Source: Candidatus Saccharimonadota bacterium (GTDB taxonomy: Bacteria > Patescibacteriota > Saccharimonadia > Saccharimonadales > Saccharimonadaceae). From it: 18,225 bases of DNA. Shown piece by piece: positions 7,112-13,046 of this stretch; positions within the stretch are counted from its first letter, which is position 1, and each line of letters begins with the position of its first letter. Under the pieces are notes generated by a model. It did not search any database and was not told where the DNA came from. It saw only the letters and a list, made by a program, of their open reading frames with translations. The stretch covers positions 1 through 18,225 of the forward strand of contig DODJ01000069.1 of NCBI GenBank assembly GCA_003545655.1, given 5' to 3'. The translations under genes and the position numbers were made by a program.

Positions 7112-7450
7112 TTAGCGGTTATCGCCGCTACCACCAAGCACACCACGCTCCAACCTGCTGGCGAGCTTTTTAATATTCGTATCACCCACTGATTCAAGCT
7201 CAATATCGAAGTAGTTTGCGATTACCGCTACATGCCAAAGAACATCACCAAGTTCTTTGGTTAGATCGGCAGTATCAAATTGCGAAAAGTCGCTGTCATG
7301 GTCGCGAACTATCTTTTTCGCCTTTTCGGCAATTTCGCCCGCTTCACCGCATAGTCCCAACAAAAGATGAAAGAGCTCATTCTTTTTTTCTTTTGGGCTA
7401 GCGGTGCGAAGAGCGAGGGTCTGGTATTCGTTTAAGTTCATGTTATTCAT
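7112..7450 (-). CDS. MazG-like nucleotide pyrophosphohydrolase
   Basis: 112-aa all-alpha NTP-PPase. The metal-binding pairs are intact: GEAGEIAEKAKK with E36 and E39, and KELGDVLWH with E66 and D69. Family members hydrolyse (d)NTPs to the monophosphate and pyrophosphate, often removing non-canonical nucleotides. Single-domain length is normal for small MazG proteins. Two starts are possible: ATG 7450, which overlaps the stop of the NUDIX gene by 8 bases, and ATG 7441, which follows that stop after one base. Both imply translational coupling; the sequence does not decide between them. Convergent with murC, 30 bases apart. Confidence 0.88.
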   Translation of the reverse strand: MNNMNLNEYQTLALRTASPKEKKNELFHLLLGLCGEAGEIAEKAKKIVRDHDSDFSQFDTADLTKELGDVLWHVAVIANYFDIELESVGDTNIKKLASRLERGVLGGSGDNR

Positions 7451-8105
7451 TGTACCAATCTACCGTGAACTCTTCAAAAAAGAAATTATCTTTAAAAAAA
7501 GTACGCGTCATAATCTCTTCGACCGCGGGTGCAAGCATGAATGTACCCAATTTATGAGGACGCGCCCACACTAATTTCTCTGTCTCCTGTACTACATCGG
7601 TCTCGAAACGAAATACGTGTACAAGTGTCGTCGAAAGTACCCCCTCGTCCTGTTTAACACGAATATAACAATCCCCGGCATGCACTATGCCAATAGGGGC
7701 AAGATGTAGTTTTTCTTCTGCCTCCCGTATAGCAGCTGCACGTACAGAAATATCCTCGATATGCAGCTTTCCGTAGGGTAGTGTCCAAGCGTCAATGTAC
7801 GGTTGTTTTGTACGCCGTTGCAATAAAATATCGCCCTCGCTATTTTGCACCACAAGCATGGTAACTATTTTTGGTTGAGTCCGAATGAATTTTTTCTCTG
7901 TGCTTACACGATCAACATACGAAAGTCCGTCTAGACTTAACGTGTATCCCTTGTCTGTTTTTATCACCATCCCCATTTTACGCAAGACATTAAGATGATA
8001 GGTAAACAGGTTCGTATCAACACGCGGTGGGCGTAGGTCAGTAAAACGCGCTACGGCAGCGTACATGAGCACGTCAAGAATGTGCTTTTGAATATGGTGG
8101 GTAAT
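7443..8105 (-). CDS. winged-helix / NUDIX-domain protein, start codon uncertain
   Basis: With a conventional GTG start at 8072 the protein has 209 aa: a winged helix-turn-helix (about residues 1-55, 'NLFTYHLNVLRKMGMV' as recognition region) and a NUDIX fold (about 66-205). The NUDIX box (101-124) is degenerate: one residue too long, first Glu replaced by Asp107, last Glu of REUxEE replaced by Lys121, Gly lost. The open frame continues upstream to a stop at 8138-8136 and encodes sensible helix sequence (T-H-H-I-Q-K-H-I-L-D-V) that completes the HTH, but without ATG, GTG or TTG. An ATT at 8105-8103 is the likeliest start by comparison with relatives recalled as beginning M-x-HHIQ. It may be a NUDIX-based transcription regulator (as NrtR, but with reversed domain order) or a hydrolase. 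Coupled to the MazG-like gene. Confidence 0.8.
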   Translation of the reverse strand: MTHHIQKHILDVLMYAAVARFTDLRPPRVDTNLFTYHLNVLRKMGMVIKTDKGYTLSLDGLSYVDRVSTEKKFIRTQPKIVTMLVVQNSEGDILLQRRTKQPYIDAWTLPYGKLHIEDISVRAAAIREAEEKLHLAPIGIVHAGDCYIRVKQDEGVLSTTLVHVFRFETDVVQETEKLVWARPHKLGTFMLAPAVEEIMTRTFFKDNFFFEEFTVDWYNE

Positions 8106-8123
8106 AGATAAAGACTCAATAAT

Positions 8124-8136
8124 ATTTGACTCAAAT
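8124..8136. promoter_or_regulatory. palindrome in the divergent NUDIX/kinase region
   Basis: ATTTGA-C-TCAAAT is a perfect 6-bp inverted repeat with a one-base centre. A second perfect palindrome ACTATATAGT lies at 8165-8174, and the element TTTGACT recurs on the minus strand next to it (8178-8172). These sit between the divergent genes and could be binding sites for the winged-helix protein. This is inference. Confidence 0.35.
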
Positions 8137-8210
8137 TAAACTTTCTAGATGTTTGTATAGTAGCACTATATAGTCAAAGTGTCATCAGTTAAATAGAAGG
8201 GTTTACTACT

Positions 8211-9473
8211 ATGAGCTTAGTCGAAAAAGAATTAAATAATCATAATATTGAGTCATTCAACAAATCTCCAGAATACGCACAACGCGTTGAAGCTGAACAA
8301 AAATTTCTTGCAACCCGCCCAGAGGTATACGAACACCTTAAGGCCATTGCTACCCCTATAGAGCGTCAGGTATACATTAGCCATCCAGCCGATGAATTTA
8401 GCCTTCGCGTACGAAAGTGGAATAAACCAGAAGGTCCCCTCTATACCGCCACACTTAAAGATAGGGGTGAGGTGAAGGATGGACAATATCACCGGCTTGA
8501 AGTAGAGACAGAGATAAGCAGCGAGGCGTATGATTTTTATGCAGAATCGTACCCCTACGTCAGTAAACTACGTGCCGAGCCAGCAGAGGGATTAACCGTA
8601 GACTTCTTTGATGGGCTTGCCGCGCCAATTATCGAGATAGAAACAAAGGACACAGTGCTAAGGCAATTCCACATTGAACAACTTGACCAATCAGTCGTAG
8701 AAGTGACAGGAGATGAGCTTTATCATTCCGAAACACTCGCCCATATTTTACACCGTCAGCAGCCCGAAAAGTTTCACCACCAAGAGAGTCTTACGGAGTT
8801 TACCGAGCGAGTTATGAAAGAGATGGTCGGCCAGTACATAAGCGGTAGAAACCAGGTCGTCGTGGGGCTTACGGGTATGTCAGGATCAGGGAAGTCAACC
8901 GTCACCCGTGCTATCCAAGAAGCGATTGTTGAGAAATTCGGCGAATCATATAAGCCGATTACCGTTTCTACAGACGACTACCACCGCGGCCGTAAGTGGC
9001 TTGAAGCAACCTACGGCGCGCCATGGACCCAATGGGACGACCCGCGTGTATATGATACAGAGGAGCTTGCAAGAGACCTTGCGCTGCTCGAACAGGGCTA
9101 CCCCCTTATCCGTCGTCACTTCGATTTTGAAACCGAAGAGACAGTGTTTGATAACGAGGTTACCCCAAGCCCGTTCGTGATCGTCGAAGGGCTATACGCG
9201 GGGAGCCCGGATCTAAAGCCAGTACGCACACTTCACTTCTCTCTGCCCACAGGTATTGCCACTAGTATAGGCCGTGACGTGCGCCGACTTGTTATCGAGA
9301 ATCGAGCCAATAGGGTATTCCCAACACCCGAAAGCCGGCTTAAATATCAGATTGAGACGGCACTCCCTACGTTCTTACAGCAAGAGCTTCCCGCCCCTAC
9401 TACATTTAGTGCTAGCGCACGACCAATAGCGAATCGGGCCTTTATGCTTGAAGCCCTTACTACCCGTTCGTAG
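8211..9473 (+). CDS. CYTH domain-uridine kinase-like fusion protein
   Basis: 420 aa, cytoplasmic. The N-terminal part (about 45-180) looks like a CYTH/triphosphate-tunnel domain: PIERQ (49-53, a variant of the ExExK motif), LRVRK (65-69), TLKD (81-84), EVETEI (97-102) and IIEIET (140-145) supply the alternating basic and acidic tunnel residues. The C-terminal part (about 212-420) is a P-loop kinase of the uridine kinase/phosphoribulokinase type: GMSGSGKST (222-230), STDDYHRG (253-260), WDDPRVYD (275-282) and VIVEG (323-327). The start ATG follows AGAAGGG by nine bases. Plant TTM1/TTM2 carry the same two domains in the opposite order. Substrate is unknown; nucleoside phosphorylation or polyphosphate/pyrophosphate chemistry are possibilities. 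Divergent from the winged-helix/NUDIX gene. Confidence 0.85.
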   Translation: MSLVEKELNNHNIESFNKSPEYAQRVEAEQKFLATRPEVYEHLKAIATPIERQVYISHPADEFSLRVRKWNKPEGPLYTATLKDRGEVKDGQYHRLEVETEISSEAYDFYAESYPYVSKLRAEPAEGLTVDFFDGLAAPIIEIETKDTVLRQFHIEQLDQSVVEVTGDELYHSETLAHILHRQQPEKFHHQESLTEFTERVMKEMVGQYISGRNQVVVGLTGMSGSGKSTVTRAIQEAIVEKFGESYKPITVSTDDYHRGRKWLEATYGAPWTQWDDPRVYDTEELARDLALLEQGYPLIRRHFDFETEETVFDNEVTPSPFVIVEGLYAGSPDLKPVRTLHFSLPTGIATSIGRDVRRLVIENRANRVFPTPESRLKYQIETALPTFLQQELPAPTTFSASARPIANRAFMLEALTTRS

Positions 9474-9843
9474 GGCTACCAAACTCTAGTACTTCAGGAT
9501 TAAGCGGATCGCCGTTAAATGCGTCGACCGCTTTTGCCTTCTCTGCCTGCTCATCGTATAACTCCATAAACTCTTTAATAGCCTGTTCGTTTATCGCCCC
9601 GCTTGCGCTATAGGTATCGATGGCGTCTTTTGTAATAACCTGATCACTTACCGAGCGGTAGCCAGGTCGGCTTAGGTCAAGCTGGGCTGCACCGCTCGTA
9701 GCGTAAATTATGACGCTCACACATGTAAGTACAAGGCTAATAGTAATAGTAGCAATAAGGAGGAGTACGAGCCGATGATGCGCCCAAAAGCCGCTACTCG
9801 TTGTCTGTTCGATAATAGGTACGGGCTCTTCCGTCATATTCAT
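9460..9843 (-). CDS. single-pass membrane protein, unknown function
   Basis: 127 aa, not recognised. A short acidic cytoplasmic N-terminus (about 24 residues), one TM at about 25-49 and an extracytoplasmic tail of about 75 residues with a helical, acidic stretch (about 83-105). No cysteine outside the membrane segment (C41). The ATG at 9843 overlaps the stop of the secreted-protein gene (TAATG); a second in-frame ATG is at 9837, eight bases after GGGG. The two genes form a coupled pair. Its 3' end overlaps the kinase gene by 14 bases tail to tail. Confidence 0.7.
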   Translation of the reverse strand: MNMTEEPVPIIEQTTSSGFWAHHRLVLLLIATITISLVLTCVSVIIYATSGAAQLDLSRPGYRSVSDQVITKDAIDTYSASGAINEQAIKEFMELYDEQAEKAKAVDAFNGDPLNPEVLEFGSPTNG

Positions 9844-10385
9844 TACCCCGCTACCCGCTGATAATTGAGGAGAAAATCACCCACTGAAGAACGATAATCG
9901 TCGATAAACCTATGAAGCCGCTGTACATCTTCGTGCACGGCCAAGCGCAGTTCACGTGTTGATTGTACTGATATATGGAATGCCTCAGGGTGTTTCGTGC
10001 AGTCAATGCGCAGTGTCTCTGATAGTTTTTGCTCGTACGTGATATAGTCGGCACGAAAATCTAATAGGGCAGCCCTATAATTATCGGTCACTGTTGTCAT
10101 TGCCTTTGCATCAAGGCTATTACTTATCAGACGGGCGTTAAATTTATCCATTAGTTTCGTCGCCATCGATTCATACACCTGACCACGATTTACGCGCAAC
10201 AGCGCATCGCTTGCGTGCAACTGATTAAGACTGTTTCGGATACCAACACAGTTACTAACAATCTGCTGCTTCTGCTCTTCAGAGAGGGAGTCTGAAGAAG
10301 ATTGGGCGTACGCAGCATTTGTTGTGATTACTACAACTAATGTACTGACGACTACAGCTAAAATACTAACAAAACGATAGAGCAT
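9843..10385 (-). CDS. secreted helical protein, unknown function
   Basis: 180 aa with a clear signal peptide: basic start (MLYR), hydrophobic core (about 5-22) and a likely cleavage after AYA (residues 25-27). The mature part is predicted almost entirely helical, with repeated Leu/Ala heptad-like spacing (about 36-160), and has two cysteines (in 'IVSNCVG' and 'RIDCTKH') that could form a disulfide; the DsbA-like protein encoded at 15618 could serve it. No known family recognised. It is followed in a coupled arrangement by a membrane-anchored protein, so the pair may act together at the cell surface. Confidence 0.78.
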   Translation of the reverse strand: MLYRFVSILAVVVSTLVVVITTNAAYAQSSSDSLSEEQKQQIVSNCVGIRNSLNQLHASDALLRVNRGQVYESMATKLMDKFNARLISNSLDAKAMTTVTDNYRAALLDFRADYITYEQKLSETLRIDCTKHPEAFHISVQSTRELRLAVHEDVQRLHRFIDDYRSSVGDFLLNYQRVAG

Positions 10386-10394
10386 ATCTGTAGT

Positions 10395-10400
10395 ATTATA
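10395..10400 (-). promoter_or_regulatory. -10 box of the secreted-protein gene, leaderless arrangement
   Basis: Perfect TATAAT on the minus strand (10400-10395), ending 9 bases before the ATG at 10385. It lies in the 20-base gap after mutY and leaves room for a leader of 0-3 bases. No ribosome site and no obvious -35. Confidence 0.5.
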
Positions 10401-10405
10401 CTATT

Positions 10406-11206
10406 TTATGCACTTAGGCGCACGTCCTCACCAACTATTTCGATAAGTCCGTCTCCCAGAAGGCCATTAAGCGCAGGAAGAAACCGAATATCCCCCTTAA
10501 ACACACCCTCTAGGGCCTCGCGGGTAAGGGTACCACTCGTAAGCTGTCGGAGTATCTGTCCTCTCACCTCACGAACACTCCCCTTTAGCGGAGCCTGCTT
10601 CTTGTAATGATGGCTTTTGCTATTTAAGCGCACCCCTTTTCGCTTTAAATATGCACCGTAATCCATAAGCGCCCAATACCATTCTCGTGGATGTTCTTGG
10701 TCGACAGTGTCCTCAACCAATGGGCGTAATTCAGCATCCGTTACTACATCTTGATCTGAAAAGAAGTGATAAAAATAGACCGTGCGTACGTTTGTTTCAA
10801 TAAAACTCACTGGTTCGTTAAAGCTATACGCCAACAACGCACCTGCGGTATTCACCCCAACACCTGGTAAAGCCGTTATATCGGCTTGAATACGAGGGAA
10901 GACCCCATGGTATGTTTCAACGACCATTTTAGCTGCCTGGTGAAGGAATTTTGCTCGTCGGTTGTATCCCAACCCACTCCATGCAGCAAGTACTTCGCTT
11001 AGAGGAGCTTTCGCGAGTGACGTGACATCGGGGAATTGCCGTATAAATGCCTCGAACTTAGGTATCACTCTTTCTACCTGTGTTTGCTGGAGCATTATTT
11101 CGCTCACTAACACATAGTACGGACGCGTATCTTCGCGCCATGGCATAGTCCTGTACAACTCTTTGCCTTTTTCCCAAATAAATTCTTTAAAGTCTTGTGT
11201 ATTCAC
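10406..11206 (-). CDS. mutY: MutY-like A/G-specific adenine glycosylase, no Fe-S cluster
   Basis: 266-aa HhH-GPD glycosylase. MutY removes adenine mispaired with 8-oxoguanine. Matching segments: PWRED (22-26), SEIMLQQTQVERV (35-47) with catalytic Glu36, WSGLGYNRRA (76-85), the helix-hairpin-helix LPGVGVNTAGALL (113-125). The catalytic Asp of the usual 'LDGNV' is replaced by Glu137 in FIETNV. The protein contains no cysteine, so the [4Fe-4S] loop of classic MutY is missing, and the C-terminal NUDIX-like 8-oxoG domain is replaced by about 60 residues that resemble a small winged helix. It begins with GTG at 11206, eight bases after a TATACT -10. Activity and specificity are inferred. Confidence 0.82.
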   Translation of the reverse strand: MNTQDFKEFIWEKGKELYRTMPWREDTRPYYVLVSEIMLQQTQVERVIPKFEAFIRQFPDVTSLAKAPLSEVLAAWSGLGYNRRAKFLHQAAKMVVETYHGVFPRIQADITALPGVGVNTAGALLAYSFNEPVSFIETNVRTVYFYHFFSDQDVVTDAELRPLVEDTVDQEHPREWYWALMDYGAYLKRKGVRLNSKSHHYKKQAPLKGSVREVRGQILRQLTSGTLTREALEGVFKGDIRFLPALNGLLGDGLIEIVGEDVRLSA

Positions 11207-11214
11207 GTATACCT

Positions 11215-11231
11215 AGTATAGCGGGTATACT
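11215..11231. promoter_or_regulatory. symmetric back-to-back -10 boxes of two divergent genes
   Basis: AGTATA-GCGGG-TATACT: the minus-strand -10 TATACT (11220-11215) ends 8 bases before the mutY GTG, and the plus-strand -10 TATACT (11226-11231) ends 6 bases before the metallo-hydrolase ATG. Only five bases separate the boxes. Neither gene has a ribosome site in the gap, so both transcripts look leaderless. Confidence 0.55.
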
Positions 11232-11237
11232 AAACAT

Positions 11238-11873
11238 ATGAAGGTTACAAAATTTCAACACGCCTGTTTACTTATAGAGCACGAGAATTCTTCAGTGCTC
11301 GTTGACCCCGGCGAGTTTACACGCGACCTGATTCCACCCCGAAAACTTGACGGCATTATCATTACGCACGATCACCCAGATCATTTTGATAAGAAGCGGG
11401 TTTCTCAACTTCTCGCTAAGCACCCTAAGGCAACTATCGCTGGACCAGAAGCGATTATAACGCAGTTCTCTAACCATCCAACTATACGTGCAGCTGTAAA
11501 CACACCATTTACCATTGGAAATATGTCCCTCCGTTTTTACGGCGGTACCCATGCACCTATTATTCCAACCCTTCCTACCCCAGAGAATTTTGGTGTTCTT
11601 ATTAATGATTCGCTGTACTATCCGGGCGATTCATTTGTGGTACCCGACAATACAAAGGTAGACACCCTCGCGCTCCCCGTAAGCGCACCTTGGCTAAAAA
11701 TAAGCGAAGCGATGGCTTTTCTTGTGGCCGTAAAGCCACGAGTTGTCTTCCCAACTCACGACGGCGTTTTATCCGAAGATGGAAAGGAAGTTGTAGACAG
11801 ACTTGCAAGCCGAGCAGCAGGGGTAGTAGGTGCCACCTATCGCCGTCTCGATACCTCGTCGGTGAAGCTATGA
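11238..11873 (+). CDS. metallo-beta-lactamase-fold hydrolase (UlaG-like)
   Basis: 211-aa metallo-hydrolase. The zinc ligand motif THDHPDH (43-49) is complete, with later ligands in GGTHAP (His), YPGDSF (Asp) and FPTHDG (His) in the expected order. The opening 'FQHACLLIEH...VLVDPG' matches the UlaG/ predicted Zn-dependent hydrolase subgroup. Substrate unknown. It starts at an ATG six bases after a -10 box, and its TGA stop overlaps the ATG of the AlkA-like gene (ATGA), so the two are coupled and perhaps act together. Confidence 0.88.
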   Translation: MKVTKFQHACLLIEHENSSVLVDPGEFTRDLIPPRKLDGIIITHDHPDHFDKKRVSQLLAKHPKATIAGPEAIITQFSNHPTIRAAVNTPFTIGNMSLRFYGGTHAPIIPTLPTPENFGVLINDSLYYPGDSFVVPDNTKVDTLALPVSAPWLKISEAMAFLVAVKPRVVFPTHDGVLSEDGKEVVDRLASRAAGVVGATYRRLDTSSVKL

Positions 11874-12508
11874 AGAATGACTGGCCCGCAAAACTGGCTC
11901 AAGGTACAGCGTATCTAAAGAGCGCCGATCCAACACTTGCCCGTATTATTACCGCACACCCTTTGCCAAGCTTTCGCCCGCACACCAACTATTACCACGA
12001 GCTTGTCGAGAGCATCGTGTCACAACAACTCAGTATTAAGGCCGCCGATACTATTTTCAAGCGATTCCTTGATCTATTTGGCGGTAGTTTTCCTGCGCCC
12101 GAAGCGATTCTCGCACAAGATATTGAGAGGTATCGCAGCGTCGGGCTATCACGCCAAAAAGCTGCCTATATTCGCGACCTCGCCGAGAAAATTATTACAA
12201 AAAAGGTGCAATTTTCACACCTTGATGCGCTTTCTAACAACGAAATTATAGCCGAGCTCACCCAGGTTAAAGGTATAGGCGTATGGACAGTGCATATGTT
12301 CCTTATTTTTTGCATGGGACGCCTTGACGTACTTCCCACTGGCGACCTAGGTATCCAAAACGGCATACAAAGACTCTACAACCTGCCAGAACGTCCTAGC
12401 CCCGTTTACATAGAGGAGCTTGCCATTACACAAAAGTGGCATCCTTACGCGTCAATTGCCGCATGGTATATTTGGCGCTCACTTAACAACACGCCAAATG
12501 TGGGCTAA
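11870..12508 (+). CDS. alkA: DNA-3-methyladenine glycosylase II (AlkA-like)
   Basis: 212-aa HhH-GPD glycosylase that removes alkylated bases. Visible: 'YYHELVESIVSQQLSIKAAD' core helix region (41-60), helix-hairpin-helix LTQVKGIGVWTVHMFL (130-145) and the catalytic Asp159 in PTGDLGIQ. It lacks the N-terminal domain of E. coli AlkA, as do compact archaeal, yeast MAG and many bacterial enzymes. Start: the ATG at 11870 overlaps the metallo-hydrolase TGA by four bases; the open frame extends further upstream but that part is only the other frame of the preceding gene. Tail-to-tail overlap of four bases (CTAA) with the TM2 gene. Confidence 0.88.
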   Translation: MKNDWPAKLAQGTAYLKSADPTLARIITAHPLPSFRPHTNYYHELVESIVSQQLSIKAADTIFKRFLDLFGGSFPAPEAILAQDIERYRSVGLSRQKAAYIRDLAEKIITKKVQFSHLDALSNNEIIAELTQVKGIGVWTVHMFLIFCMGRLDVLPTGDLGIQNGIQRLYNLPERPSPVYIEELAITQKWHPYASIAAWYIWRSLNNTPNVG

Positions 12509-13023
12509 TAGCCCTGTTGCTGCAGGTACTGTTCTAGTTCAGCACCATCCAAACCAGCTGGGGATACGTCGCCAGGAAGAAGCCCATCAAGGCCGGGAAT
12601 TGAAGGAAGTGTGCCATCTTGAACAGAGGTAATAAATTGCGTAACTCCTAAAATAAGGAGAATGCCGTTTATAAGGATAACGAGTCCTAGAACAATCGCG
12701 AATATAAGCACCGTCATATAGGCAAATTTTTTATACTCTGCCGTCTGCAATAGTTCGCGACCGTACTTGTCGCGCATTGCGCCATTCATAATAATAAGCA
12801 GGTCGACAATCACCCAAAGCCCAAAACCGCCAAATGTAATAAGCTTAAAGATACCCGTCCATACCTTACCAAGATACATTCTGTCTACACCAAATGTCCC
12901 CCACATAAAACTTATAAAAAACACGGCCAAGAAATGCTTCTGCTTTGGAAGCTTTCTTACCTTTAATGGTTGCACCGGCTGAACAGAAGGTTCTAGCGAT
13001 GGTGTATCGGCTGGCGACTGCAT
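12505..13023 (-). CDS. TM2-domain membrane protein
   Basis: 172 aa. After a Pro-rich N-terminus (about 30 residues) a TM2 domain (about 30-80) is clear: a hydrophobic segment, the 'GTFGVDRMYLGK' turn, and a second segment 'GIFKLITFGGFGLWVIVDLL'. A further hydrophobic stretch lies at about 97-127, followed by a Gly/Pro/Leu-rich tail ending in glutamines. TM2 proteins are of largely unknown function in bacteria. The gene is 23 bases downstream of aspS on the same strand but has its own -10 box in that gap. Confidence 0.85.
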   Translation of the reverse strand: MQSPADTPSLEPSVQPVQPLKVRKLPKQKHFLAVFFISFMWGTFGVDRMYLGKVWTGIFKLITFGGFGLWVIVDLLIIMNGAMRDKYGRELLQTAEYKKFAYMTVLIFAIVLGLVILINGILLILGVTQFITSVQDGTLPSIPGLDGLLPGDVSPAGLDGAELEQYLQQQGY

Positions 13024-13032
13024 ATACAGCCT

Positions 13033-13038
13033 ATTATA
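13033..13038 (-). promoter_or_regulatory. -10 box of the TM2 gene, leaderless arrangement
   Basis: Perfect TATAAT on the minus strand (13038-13033), ending 9 bases before the ATG at 13023. It lies in the gap after aspS. No -35 and no usable ribosome site are seen. Confidence 0.5.
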
Positions 13039-13046
13039 CGCTTATG

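Noticed and set aside
11690..11869. N-terminal extension of the AlkA-like protein by 60 residues
   Set aside because: The extension overlaps the metallo-hydrolase in another frame, has shadow-like composition (many R, S, C), and the ATG at 11870 matches the family start and forms a typical ATGA overlap.
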